Assembly: GCA_013817245.1 (NCBI GenBank)
Contig: JACDDA010000004.1
Location: forward strand, 186,001-250,000
Length of the DNA stretch: 64,000 nt
Source of the DNA: Gammaproteobacteria bacterium
Lineage (GTDB): Bacteria; Pseudomonadota; Gammaproteobacteria; HTCC5015
Direction of reading: 5' to 3'
Shown one piece after another: positions 9,709-18,072 of this stretch. A program made the position numbers and the translations under genes. Below the pieces are notes generated by a model. That model saw only the letters and a list, made by a program, of their open reading frames with translations, ran no database searches and had not been told where the DNA came from. The first letter of the stretch is position 1, and every line of letters begins with the position of its first letter.

Positions 9709-9731
9709 TCGGCTTTTATAAGCCGATTTTT
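9709..9731 (+). terminator. orphan intrinsic terminator-like hairpin
   Basis: TCGGCTT (9709-9715), loop TTAT, AAGCCGA (9720-9726), then TTTTT on the plus strand. No plus-strand gene ends just before it; the nearest plus-strand stop is PhoX at 7353. It may end antisense or leader transcription, or insulate the lipoprotein promoter downstream. Confidence 0.5.
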
Positions 9732-9779
9732 GAAAAATTTTAGATTTATTTTAGATTTATATAGGCCTCAACGCCGGCC

Positions 9780-9806
9780 TCAAGAAAACTCGCTGGCGGC
9801 CGATAG
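9780..9806 (+). promoter_or_regulatory. candidate sigma28 (FliA) promoter of the lipoprotein gene
   Basis: TCAAGAAA, 11 nt, GCCGATAG. The flagellar sigma28 consensus is TAAAGTTT-N11-GCCGATAA, so the -10 has one mismatch, the -35 core TAAAG has one and the spacing is exact. Transcription would start near 9813 and give a leader of about 115 nt. The lipoprotein gene borders the flagellar cluster. Confidence 0.45.
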
Positions 9807-9838
9807 TCTCAATGGGGATTGATGCAATGCGCAACAAC

Positions 9839-9889
9839 TAAGACATTGAAGTCTTAGTGCTCGTCTGCAAGTACGATTTTTTATCGTAC
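9839..9889 (+). other. two leader hairpins before the lipoprotein gene
   Basis: TAAGAC-ATTGAA-GTCTTA (9839-9856) and GTACGAT-TTTTT-ATCGTAC (9871-9889) are both perfect inverted repeats in the leader. They do not match a c-di-GMP (GEMM) riboswitch or any other riboswitch I know. The rest of the 9617-9927 gap holds the repeat, the orphan hairpin, the candidate promoter and AT-rich sequence with TTTTAGATTTA twice. Confidence 0.5.
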
Positions 9890-9927
9890 GCCTTCCTCGT
9901 GTGGTTTTTTTGTGAGGAATGGATGCA

Positions 9928-10707
9928 ATGGCAAGGTTAATGACCATTTTTAGTATAGCGTTTTGTATGCTGTGCTTATCGGCTTGCCAAGATGACGGTA
10001 GTGATAATCCATCCACAACACCTGCTAGTACTCTTCCTGATCAAAGTCGCGCATTAGCGCAAACCGCTATGCAAGCGGTTTATCAAAACCAACGTACACC
10101 CAATAATTTTTATCAAGAAACCTCACCTCCGGCTGGCGTATTTATAACTATTCAACATGTACGCATGAGCGATATATCGTCTAGTACCAGTACCCACCGT
10201 GTTTGCGCTAACGATATGCCAGAAGCCGCCATTTATGCTAATCAAGCTGCATTAACGCGCAATATAACGGCGCCGGTCATTAGCGCCCAAGAAATGCCTT
10301 TTTATTTTGAATTTCTACGCGCACCCAACAGTAGCAATTGGATCTTGCAACGTGTTTTTAAATGCGGGATGTACGATGAATCAGCAGGCGAATACGAACA
10401 AACACCTTTCGATAATGCCGCGTACCAACAACTCATTGAATATTTATGGTTTTTTAGTCCAGCCAATAATTATGGTTACGCCGTAATCCAAACTAGCAAC
10501 AACAGCGATGCGCAATTTTCTACTGTTAGTTTATTGCAAGTCGAGCTTCAAGCTGCCGCAGGTGCAAATGGTTGCGACCGCATAAAAATTACTAAACGCA
10601 CTTACATTTTAAATTTAGCAACACGACAAATAGGTTTGGAGGTTACGGATGTTCTTTCAGTGGACGCACGATTTAATGGCCAAAGTGCCAGCCTCTGCAA
10701 TGCGTAA
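9928..10707 (+). CDS. putative lipoprotein of unknown function
   Basis: 259 residues from ATG 9928, chosen because GAGGA (9914-9918) is 9 nt upstream; the ATG at 9919 directly abuts that Shine-Dalgarno. The signal peptide is short, with the lipobox LSAC at about residue 19, followed by a Ser/Thr/Pro-rich linker. The body has several Cys residues (for example RVCAND, KCGMYD, GCDRI and SLCNA) that could form disulphides. No family recognised. The candidate sigma28 promoter and the position next to the flagellar cluster suggest, but do not show, a motility-linked role. Confidence 0.65.
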   Translation: MARLMTIFSIAFCMLCLSACQDDGSDNPSTTPASTLPDQSRALAQTAMQAVYQNQRTPNNFYQETSPPAGVFITIQHVRMSDISSSTSTHRVCANDMPEAAIYANQAALTRNITAPVISAQEMPFYFEFLRAPNSSNWILQRVFKCGMYDESAGEYEQTPFDNAAYQQLIEYLWFFSPANNYGYAVIQTSNNSDAQFSTVSLLQVELQAAAGANGCDRIKITKRTYILNLATRQIGLEVTDVLSVDARFNGQSASLCNA

Positions 10708-10826
10708 TGGCAAGGTGATGTGGAGCGGGTTAACTACGGGCACCGATTGGGGGGTGATGCAAGTTCGCAAAAAGTCTGCGATCGAGCCGGTGTCCGTAGT
10801 TTCCGCCTTACCTGGTGACACAGCGC

Positions 10827-11003
10827 TTATGCATAATCGTCAAAGCGCGGTAATTTCTTCTGCCGAGATTGGCGTTTTTTCTGCGGCGTCGAGTCTGCTG
10901 TTGTTTGCGCCGTTTTGTTTTTACGTGGTTTGGAAGTGGTATCTTGTAACGCAGTAGATGGCGTTATTTTATCCAGACGGGTTTTATCAATGCGCGTAGT
11001 CAT
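10827..11003 (-). CDS. 58-codon small basic protein overlapping the motD stop
   Basis: Read directly from the minus strand: the ATG at 11003 overlaps the motD stop as ATGA, and the frame runs 58 codons to TAA at 10827. The product is Lys/Arg/Thr/Gln-rich and hydrophilic, starting MTTRIDKTRLDK and ending LPRFDDYA. It has no membrane segment and no family I recognise. The 4-nt overlap implies translational coupling, as the last gene of the flagellar operon. The competing plus-strand frame (10649-10957) has no such support. The remaining 119 bp to the lipoprotein stop show no clear terminator. Confidence 0.45.
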   Translation of the reverse strand: MTTRIDKTRLDKITPSTALQDTTSKPRKNKTAQTTADSTPQKKRQSRQKKLPRFDDYA

Positions 11004-11758
11004 GGTGTCGCTACCGATGGCGCACTACCATTAGGCTTTGCTTGAAACATAATATATTGATGCGGATCTTCCGCTGCCAACACTCGCAATACAATTCGAC
11101 GATTACGCATTCGCCCTGCTTCATCAGTATTTTCTGCAATAGGTCGATACTCTCCATAACCCACTGCCGCTAAGCGATTGGGATCTATGCCTTTACTAAT
11201 TAACATGCGCACCACTTGAGATGCGCGTGCGCTAGATAATTCCCAATTGGATGGATAGCGATTATTACTGATCGGCAAATTATCCGTGTAACCTTCAACA
11301 TGCAATGCATTTGAAAAAGTGATTAACGCATCAGCTAATGATTTTAAAATAGGGGCTGCTTCAGCAGAAGGTTGCGCACTGCCCGTTTCAAATAGGCGAT
11401 TAGCGTTAATTTCTATTTCTAACCATGCGGGTGTTTGTTTTACTTGAATCAAACCATTATCAATCCAGGGCGCGACACTGGCTTGTACACTATCTGCCAT
11501 TTTTTTAATTAAAACATCTTCGGGCGGAATCGGCGGAACCACTTCTGGTACTTCAACCGCAGGTTTGCTTTGGGTTTGTTCTTGAATCGCTTTTGCAATA
11601 GTGCTTGGAATAGTTCGGTAACTTGCGTCGTTGCTGATGGAAAATCCATACATAACGACAAACAAACCAAACAATAAGGTCATAAAATCGGCATACGACA
11701 CCATCCAACGATCGCGCTTACCGGATTTAGCATGCAAATGATGACGACGCTCATGCAT
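11000..11758 (-). CDS. motD: flagellar motor stator protein MotD (MotB family)
   Basis: 252 residues. A single N-terminal helix carries the ion-conducting Asp in SYADFMTLLFGLFVVMYGFS. A Pro-rich linker follows, then an OmpA-like peptidoglycan-binding domain (about 115-235) with VEGYTDNLPI, WELSSARA and RIVLRVLA. It anchors the stator in the periplasm and forms the ion channel with MotC. Its start overlaps the motC stop by 8 nt. The MotD name rests on its position after fliA and motC, as in Pseudomonas; MotB/PomB would be the alternative. Confidence 0.88.
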   Translation of the reverse strand: MHERRHHLHAKSGKRDRWMVSYADFMTLLFGLFVVMYGFSISNDASYRTIPSTIAKAIQEQTQSKPAVEVPEVVPPIPPEDVLIKKMADSVQASVAPWIDNGLIQVKQTPAWLEIEINANRLFETGSAQPSAEAAPILKSLADALITFSNALHVEGYTDNLPISNNRYPSNWELSSARASQVVRMLISKGIDPNRLAAVGYGEYRPIAENTDEAGRMRNRRIVLRVLAAEDPHQYIMFQAKPNGSAPSVATP

Positions 11759-12503
11759 AATTAAAATACGCCTTTAAGCGCTGTTCTATATAACGAGGAT
11801 TATCACCGTCGGCAATCGCGGTGATGCTATCGAGTAATACGGTATGAATTTTTTCTTGTTGATAAATTAAATTTCGTAATTTCTGAGCGGCAGGTAAACA
11901 AATCAAATTTGCAAAACCTACGCCATATACTGTAGCAACAAACGCAGTTGCAATCCCCGCACCCAACAAATCGGGGTTATCTAAATGCTGCATAACCTGA
12001 ATCAAACCCAACACCGCGCCTAATATGCCAAGCGTAGGACTGTAACCGCCCATACCCTCAAACACATCAGCAGCTTGTAAATTAGTATCAGCACGTGTTT
12101 TTAATTCCATCGTCATAACCCGGCGAATGTTTACCGCATCATGGCCATCAACTAATAACTCTAGTGCATGCTTAGTAAAAGCATCGGGTTCTTTTTGAGC
12201 TAATTTTTCTAAACCCAATACACCGTCGCGACGAACTAAATTACTCCAGTTGACTACCCGCCGCGTAACTTGGTCACCATCATATTCAGGTGGCCACAAT
12301 ACCCAAGGTAGTAACGTTAATGCTTGTTTTAATGCGCTTTTCGGCGTTTGCAATAACGTTGCGCCAATCGAGCCGCCTAGTACTACTATCGCGGCCGTGC
12401 TATGCCATAAAACACCTTGACCACCTTCTAACTGAAAACCAATAATAATCGCACTAAAGGCGATTAAAATACCGGCTAAACTTATAAGATCAAGTTGTTT
12501 CAT
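11751..12503 (-). CDS. motC: flagellar motor stator protein MotC (MotA family)
   Basis: 250 residues with four hydrophobic segments: about 7-25, 33-52, 150-172 (GGYSPTLGILGAVLGLIQVM) and 180-204. The cytoplasmic loop between helices 2 and 3 contains the charged torque-generating region. It forms the stator complex with MotD and couples ion flow to rotor (FliG) movement. It follows fliA by 14 nt with no chemotaxis genes between, unlike the Pseudomonas locus. Confidence 0.9.
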   Translation of the reverse strand: MKQLDLISLAGILIAFSAIIIGFQLEGGQGVLWHSTAAIVVLGGSIGATLLQTPKSALKQALTLLPWVLWPPEYDGDQVTRRVVNWSNLVRRDGVLGLEKLAQKEPDAFTKHALELLVDGHDAVNIRRVMTMELKTRADTNLQAADVFEGMGGYSPTLGILGAVLGLIQVMQHLDNPDLLGAGIATAFVATVYGVGFANLICLPAAQKLRNLIYQQEKIHTVLLDSITAIADGDNPRYIEQRLKAYFNYA

Positions 12504-12517
12504 AAAAATGTCAGCAG

Positions 12518-13258
12518 TTATTCATCATCACGTTGTAACCAATCACGCATACGGGTGCGCAAGCGAGTTAAAGCCTCGCCATGGATTTGACACACGCGTG
12601 ATTCACTCACGCTTAAAATGTCACCAATTTCACGTAGATTCATTTCTTGTTCATAATATAAAGACATAACTAATGCTTCACGTTTAGGTAAACGTCGAAT
12701 TTCATCCGCCAACGATTTTCTAAAACGCGTATCGGTAATTTGTTTTAAAGGATCTGCATCCGGCGAAATCGCATAATTTTGATAATAGTCATCATCATCT
12801 TCACCATTGCCGTCTAAACTAAATAATTTAGCGCCACTCGCATCCGCTAAAATACTATGATATTCATTTAATGAAATGCCCATTTCAGCGGCGACTTCAT
12901 GATCTTTTGCATCACCACCTTTGCGATGCTCGACTTTTCGCATAGCTTCACTTAGCTCACGTTGCTTACGATGAACTGATCGAGGTGTCCAATCGCCGGT
13001 ACGGACTTCATCTAACATGGAACCGCGAATGCGAATGCCCGCGTAAGTTTCAAAACTCGCGCCTTGAGCAGCATCATAATTTTTTACGGCTTCCATTAAA
13101 CCGATCATACCGGCTTGGATCAAATCATCTATTTGTATATTTGCAGGTAGACGCCCCATCAAGTGATAGGCTATTTTTTTTACCAAAGGCGCATGCTTCT
13201 GCAGAACGTCATCGGCATTATCAACTTCAGTCTTGGCATACATAGCATACCCATTCAT
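12518..13258 (-). CDS. fliA: flagellar sigma factor FliA (sigma28)
   Basis: About 246 residues from ATG 13258, chosen because GGAG lies 8 nt upstream; the frame extends to 13285 without a good ribosome-binding site. Region 2 reads IDDLIQAGMIGLMEAV and YAGIRIRGSMLDEVR with DWTPRSV; region 4 at the C-terminus reads LPKREALVMSLYYEQEMNLREIG then SESRVCQIHGEAL. It directs RNA polymerase to late flagellar promoters such as that of fliC. The anti-sigma gene flgM is not in the window. Spacing to flhG is 12-40 nt, so they are one operon. Confidence 0.95.
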   Translation of the reverse strand: MNGYAMYAKTEVDNADDVLQKHAPLVKKIAYHLMGRLPANIQIDDLIQAGMIGLMEAVKNYDAAQGASFETYAGIRIRGSMLDEVRTGDWTPRSVHRKQRELSEAMRKVEHRKGGDAKDHEVAAEMGISLNEYHSILADASGAKLFSLDGNGEDDDDYYQNYAISPDADPLKQITDTRFRKSLADEIRRLPKREALVMSLYYEQEMNLREIGDILSVSESRVCQIHGEALTRLRTRMRDWLQRDDE

Positions 13259-13297
13259 AACATTTGCTCCACGCATTTGCATCAATGACGTTTAATA

Positions 13298-14137
13298 TCA
13301 GGAATTTGTCACTAAACGCTCAAAGAAAAATTCTAAATTACCTTTCGAATCCACTCTTTCCCATTGCACAACACTCGCAGCAAGTTTCATGAACGCGCTA
13401 GCGGATCTACTACGAGGATATGCATTAACCACGGTCCATTGTTTTTGCACCGCTTTACGCAAATACTCATCCTGCGGGATCATGCCGATATACTCTAAAT
13501 TAATATCTAAAAAACGATTCGCGACTTTAAATAATTTTGTGTATAGCTCACTGCCTTGCGCCGAAGACTGCACCATGTTAGCGAGAATTTTAAAACGACG
13601 TACTTTGTGATCGCGATTTAACACTTTTATTAAAGCATAAGCATCGGTTATAGAAGCAGGCTCATCACAGACCACCACGACAATATCCGTAGCAGAGCGA
13701 CAAAAGCTAATAACACTATTAGCAATGCCTGCCGCTGTATCAATAACTAAGGTGTCAATGCGTCCGGTTAAATCACTAAAAGCACGAATCAAACCTGCAT
13801 TTTCGGCTGAATTTAATTCCGCCATTTTTTGTACTCCAGAAGATGCAGGCACAACTAAGACGCCGGAAGGACCTTCAACAATAATCTCTTGTAAGGTTTT
13901 TTCGCCTGACACTACATGCGACAAGTTATATTCAGGATGCAAACCTAACACCACATCAACATTCGCCAATCCTAAATCGGCATCCATTAACATGACCGTT
14001 TGACCACGATTAGCTAAGGCCGTCGCTAAATTAATTGATACATTCGTTTTTCCAACGCCGCCCTTGCCACTGGTAACGGCGATAACACGCACCGGGCCAG
14101 GATTATTGTCGGGTAATAAACGTGCAACATGTTCCAT
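13298..14137 (-). CDS. flhG: flagellar number regulator FlhG/FleN (MinD-like ATPase)
   Basis: 279 residues. A deviant Walker A motif near the N-terminus (TSGKGGVGKTNVSINLA), then DADLGLANVDV and the Walker B-like LVIDTAAGI, are typical of ParA/MinD ATPases. In polar flagellates FleN/FlhG binds FleQ and restrains flagellar number. Whether it can act on this FleQ, which lacks its N-terminal domain, is an open question. It lies between flhF and fliA as in Pseudomonas and Vibrio. Confidence 0.93.
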   Translation of the reverse strand: MEHVARLLPDNNPGPVRVIAVTSGKGGVGKTNVSINLATALANRGQTVMLMDADLGLANVDVVLGLHPEYNLSHVVSGEKTLQEIIVEGPSGVLVVPASSGVQKMAELNSAENAGLIRAFSDLTGRIDTLVIDTAAGIANSVISFCRSATDIVVVVCDEPASITDAYALIKVLNRDHKVRRFKILANMVQSSAQGSELYTKLFKVANRFLDINLEYIGMIPQDEYLRKAVQKQWTVVNAYPRSRSASAFMKLAASVVQWERVDSKGNLEFFFERLVTNS

Positions 14138-14170
14138 ATGTTCAGCATTCTCCTAATATTATCGCAACGC

Positions 14171-15820
14171 TTAAGCGCTTTGGCGTTGCACGCTGTGCTG
14201 CATATTAGCTATCGGTTTTGCCATTACGCTGCGTGTTGTTGATGTAGGTTTTTGCTGATTGCGGCGCATAATGTCGCCGTAGCGCATAGCCAACATATTT
14301 TCGTCTAACTTCACAACTTTACGACTGGCTAATGCCACTGCTTTGCTGAGTAAGCGCGATACTTTTGCGACTTCTATATCATTCGGTACATTTTGACCGG
14401 TAGTTACATAAGAAATTGCTAAACGATGTTTACATACCACGCTAAGCACTTCGCCTAAGCTGGCTGCTTCATCTAATTTACTAATAATGCAGCCACTTAA
14501 CGGGATTTTGCGATAGGCCTGAGTTAATTGATCCAACGCCGCAGATTGTGTATTAGCTGACATAACCAAATAGTTACGTACGCTAGGAAAGTGTTGAGCT
14601 AATGAAATGGTATCTTTAGCTGCGTCTATATCCCGTGGATTAATACCCGCGGTATCTATAATGACTAATTTTTTATGTCGTAAGCCACTTAATAAATCTT
14701 TTAATTCATTATCATCAGCAGCGGTTAATACTGAGACGCCAATGGCTCGACCAAAACTCATTAAGCGTTCATGTGCGCCTACGCGATAATGATCGCTACT
14801 GATTAAAGCAATATTTTTACGACCATAACGTTTCGCTGCATGCGCCGCTAATTTTGCGGCCGTGGTAGTTTTACCAACACCTGTCGGTCCTATTAACGCC
14901 ACGATGCCACCTTGTTGAATGATGTCATCACCATTCACACGAATTTCAGATGCCCATAAGCCCAAAGCTTTACGCCAGGCAATGCTTTTATCCGTACACA
15001 CGCCCAGTTGATTTACAATACGTTTACATTGTTCAGCATCTAGACCAATGCGTGTTAATTGGCGCAATACTGCACTTTGAATAGGACTTTGTTCCGACCA
15101 CTTGCCCCAACCCATATAATCCAATTGATTAACCATCAAATTACGCAGCTGATCTATTTCTTTTTGCACGGTGCGCAGCATGGGCGCTTGCAGTTTAACG
15201 ATATCGCCACTGCTAATATTTTGTTTCTGGCTCGCTTGCGCAGTTAAACTCGACAAGGTGGCGGCGTTATTTTTTTGTTGCAACATTAATTTTTTTATAG
15301 CTTCTTTAAGAACTTTATTTTCTGCATTTAACTTTTGCGATTGTTGATGTTGCTTCAAGGCAATAACTTTGGCTTTAGCCGCCAACTGTTGAGTAGCTGA
15401 GGCCTGCGTAGCCGAGAATTGAATAGCGGAAGCTTGCGTCCGTTGCGCAGTTTCTATTCTATCAACCGTATTATCCAGATTGCTGTTGAGTTTAGGAAAC
15501 TGTGGTTTATAAGCACCCGTCGCATTCGATAAAATGCGAGCTTGACTTACTGGCGGTTTATTACCTAAATACGCTTCGTGCATAATCCGTTCATTATTAT
15601 TAGTGGCGATCGCGGCTGAAGAATTAACCTGAGGGCGCGCATCACTTTTAATATTGGCTTGATTCATTGCCCAAGGATCGTCGAGATTAATACCAGCAAC
15701 AATTTCAATACCGGTCGCGGTGCGACGATTAGCGAGAATAACCGCGTCGGGGCCTAACTCTTCTTTTACTTTACGTAAACCACTGCGAATGTCAGCGGCA
15801 TGAATGCGTTTAATGTTCAT
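14171..15820 (-). CDS. flhF: flagellar placement GTPase FlhF
   Basis: 549 residues, somewhat longer than usual. The N-terminus (MNIKRIHAADIRSGLRKVKEELGPDAVILANRR) is the FlhF signature. A long Gln/Ala-rich coiled-coil-like middle (about 100-230) precedes an SRP-type NG GTPase domain with [15 protein letters not shown] near residue 310, LISSDHYRVGAHE and SKLDEAASLGE. It sets the polar site of the flagellum. The gene follows flhA by about 43 nt and ends 33 nt before flhG. Confidence 0.94.
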   Translation of the reverse strand: MNIKRIHAADIRSGLRKVKEELGPDAVILANRRTATGIEIVAGINLDDPWAMNQANIKSDARPQVNSSAAIATNNNERIMHEAYLGNKPPVSQARILSNATGAYKPQFPKLNSNLDNTVDRIETAQRTQASAIQFSATQASATQQLAAKAKVIALKQHQQSQKLNAENKVLKEAIKKLMLQQKNNAATLSSLTAQASQKQNISSGDIVKLQAPMLRTVQKEIDQLRNLMVNQLDYMGWGKWSEQSPIQSAVLRQLTRIGLDAEQCKRIVNQLGVCTDKSIAWRKALGLWASEIRVNGDDIIQQGGIVALIGPTGVGKTTTAAKLAAHAAKRYGRKNIALISSDHYRVGAHERLMSFGRAIGVSVLTAADDNELKDLLSGLRHKKLVIIDTAGINPRDIDAAKDTISLAQHFPSVRNYLVMSANTQSAALDQLTQAYRKIPLSGCIISKLDEAASLGEVLSVVCKHRLAISYVTTGQNVPNDIEVAKVSRLLSKAVALASRKVVKLDENMLAMRYGDIMRRNQQKPTSTTRSVMAKPIANMQHSVQRQSA

Positions 15821-15863
15821 TACTTTTACCTCCGTGTAACCACACGATCCTTGTTTTCAATAT

Positions 15864-17975
15864 TTAGGCCGCTGCAATCCGATTTGCGACTTGGCCTGTT
15901 AATTCTCCGCCGATGCTAGACACCACCCGGATTTTTTTATCTTCTACCATTTCCGTATACGACAAAACATTTAATCCTGGTACTGCATGATGGAATAATT
16001 TTGCTAACCATAAACGCAATGCCGGCGGTACTAATAAAATTGCAGGTTGTCCAGAAGCTTCTTGCCGTTGCACACACTCACTTAAATTTTGATGTAAGCG
16101 CTCAGTTAATCCAGGTTCAATACCAACACCACCTTCAGGACCTTGCGTAATAGCTCTTTGCAACAATCGTTCCAAATCTGGCGCCAAGGTAATGACGGGA
16201 ATTTCATCACTCATACCGGCGATTTGCTGCATAATCAAACGCCGCAATGCAACACGTACTACTGCCGTTAAGCTATCTGCATCAGAATGATTACGCGCAT
16301 GTTCGGCCAAGGTTTCGGCAATCGTGCGCATATTTTTAATGGGGATACCTTCTTGCAACAAGTTTTGTAATACACGTAACACTGTCGCCATCGGTAATGC
16401 TTTAGGAATTAAATCTTCTACTAATTTAGGCGCAGTCTTCGCTAAATTTTCCATCAAGCGTTCTACTTCTTGATAGCCCATTAACTCATGAGCATGTTCT
16501 TGTAATAATTTACTTAAATGTGTAACGATTACTGTGCCCGCATCAACCACGGTATAGCCTAAGGTTTGCGCATGATCTTTTTGACCAGGATCAATCCAAA
16601 ATGCTGGCATACCAAAAGAAGGATCACGCGTAGAAATACCTTCAATCGTACCAAACACATGTCCAGGATTAATCGCTAATTCTTTATCCGGATAAACATC
16701 GCCTTCGCCTTCAGGAATACCCATCAAGGTAATACGATAACGATTAGGTGATAAATCTAAGTTGTCGCGAATGTGCACTGGCTGCACCAAAAAACCTAAG
16801 TCTTGCGAAAGTTTACGACGCACGCCTTTGATACGTCCCATCAATTGACCGCCTTGCGTTTGATCGACTAATGGAATAATGCGATAACCGACTTCTAAAC
16901 CGACGATATCGATGGCTTTCATATCGTCCCAACTTAAATCTACATTTTGTGCGGCGTTACTGTTATCACCTTTTATTTTTTCAGGTTCTATAATGACATC
17001 CGGTTCATCGTCTTCTTTAGGCGCCATCGTTTTGGCCATAAACGCTAAACCACCCGCACATAGTAAAAATGCAACATTGGGCATACCAGGAATTAGGCCT
17101 AACAAACCAATAATGATAGCGGTAATCCACAAAGCACGTGGATCAGTAAACATTTGTTTTATTATTTGATCACTCATGTCTTGTGAGCTAGAAACCCGCG
17201 TGACAATAATGGCAGCAGCAGTAGACAATAACAAAGAAGGTAGTTGTGCTACTAAACCATCCCCGATGGTCAACAAAGTGTAGTTATGCACAGCAACTTT
17301 AAATGCTAAATCATGTTGGCCTACACCAATCGCAATGCCACCCACGATATTAATAAATAAAATTAAAATACCGGCGATCGCATCACCACGAACAAATTTG
17401 GATGCGCCATCCATAGAGCCATAAAAATCCGCTTCGCGACTGACTTCCTCGCGGCGAATACGCGCTTCGGTTTGATTAATTAGACCGGCATTTAAATCCG
17501 CATCAATCGCCATTTGTTTGCCAGGCATTGCATCTAAAGTAAAACGTGCGGACACTTCCGACACGCGCCCGGCACCTTTGGTAACAACTACAAAGTTGAT
17601 AATAACGAGAATAGCGAACACCACTAAACCGACGGCATAATTACCGCCAATTACAAATTCACCAAAAGATTCGATAACCGCGCCTGCTGATGCTGTGCCG
17701 GTGTGGCCTTCCATTAACACTACACGCGTGGACGCGATGTTCAGCGCTAAACGCAACATCGTGGCGACCAATAAAACCGTGGGGAAAGACGAAAAATCTA
17801 AAGGTCTTAAACTATAAATGCTTACCAATAACACAATTAACGATAACGCGATGTTAAAAGTAAATGATATGTCTAATAGAAATGTCGGCATCGGCACTAT
17901 CATCATCGCCAAAATCATGACAACTAATAATGGTGCGCCTAATCCATTGCGCGTAAGTTCTTTGAAAAATGCCAT
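15864..17975 (-). CDS. flhA: flagellar export gate protein FlhA
   Basis: 703 residues, the normal size. The N-terminal half has eight hydrophobic helices with the FHIPEP signature region GQHDLAF and SEVSARFTLDAMPGKQMAIDADLNAG (split here as SEVSARFTLDAMPG and KQMAIDADLNAG). The C-terminal half is the cytoplasmic ring that receives chaperone-substrate complexes. AAGGA lies about 10 nt before ATG 17975. A sigma54-type site at 18053-18070 probably drives flhA-flhF-flhG-fliA-motC-motD. Confidence 0.95.
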   Translation of the reverse strand: MAFFKELTRNGLGAPLLVVMILAMMIVPMPTFLLDISFTFNIALSLIVLLVSIYSLRPLDFSSFPTVLLVATMLRLALNIASTRVVLMEGHTGTASAGAVIESFGEFVIGGNYAVGLVVFAILVIINFVVVTKGAGRVSEVSARFTLDAMPGKQMAIDADLNAGLINQTEARIRREEVSREADFYGSMDGASKFVRGDAIAGILILFINIVGGIAIGVGQHDLAFKVAVHNYTLLTIGDGLVAQLPSLLLSTAAAIIVTRVSSSQDMSDQIIKQMFTDPRALWITAIIIGLLGLIPGMPNVAFLLCAGGLAFMAKTMAPKEDDEPDVIIEPEKIKGDNSNAAQNVDLSWDDMKAIDIVGLEVGYRIIPLVDQTQGGQLMGRIKGVRRKLSQDLGFLVQPVHIRDNLDLSPNRYRITLMGIPEGEGDVYPDKELAINPGHVFGTIEGISTRDPSFGMPAFWIDPGQKDHAQTLGYTVVDAGTVIVTHLSKLLQEHAHELMGYQEVERLMENLAKTAPKLVEDLIPKALPMATVLRVLQNLLQEGIPIKNMRTIAETLAEHARNHSDADSLTAVVRVALRRLIMQQIAGMSDEIPVITLAPDLERLLQRAITQGPEGGVGIEPGLTERLHQNLSECVQRQEASGQPAILLVPPALRLWLAKLFHHAVPGLNVLSYTEMVEDKKIRVVSSIGGELTGQVANRIAAA

Positions 17976-18052
17976 ATAACTGACGTCCTTGTTGCGCTTT
18001 ATCGACTGCTCCAGCAGACGATTCTTTGACGTTGTTCCGTCACTTACACACT

Positions 18053-18070
18053 ATGCAGTTTTGATGCCTG
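18053..18070 (-). promoter_or_regulatory. sigma54-type promoter upstream of flhA
   Basis: On the minus strand: AGGCATCAAAACTGCA. The GG (-24) and GC (-12) are exactly 10 nt apart, and the flanks AGGCA and CTGCA are close to the consensus TGGCAC and TTGCA. It sits in the 97-bp gap between flhB and flhA, about 80 nt before the flhA start. Confidence 0.6.
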
Positions 18071-18072
18071 CA

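Noticed and set aside
9807-9927. possible c-di-GMP riboswitch before the lipoprotein
   Set aside because: Two hairpins are real, but the GEMM conserved core is not present.
10649-10957. 102-codon plus-strand ORF
   Set aside because: It overlaps the lipoprotein 3' end by 59 nt and lies opposite the coupled 58-codon ORF; no good ribosome-binding site and no family.
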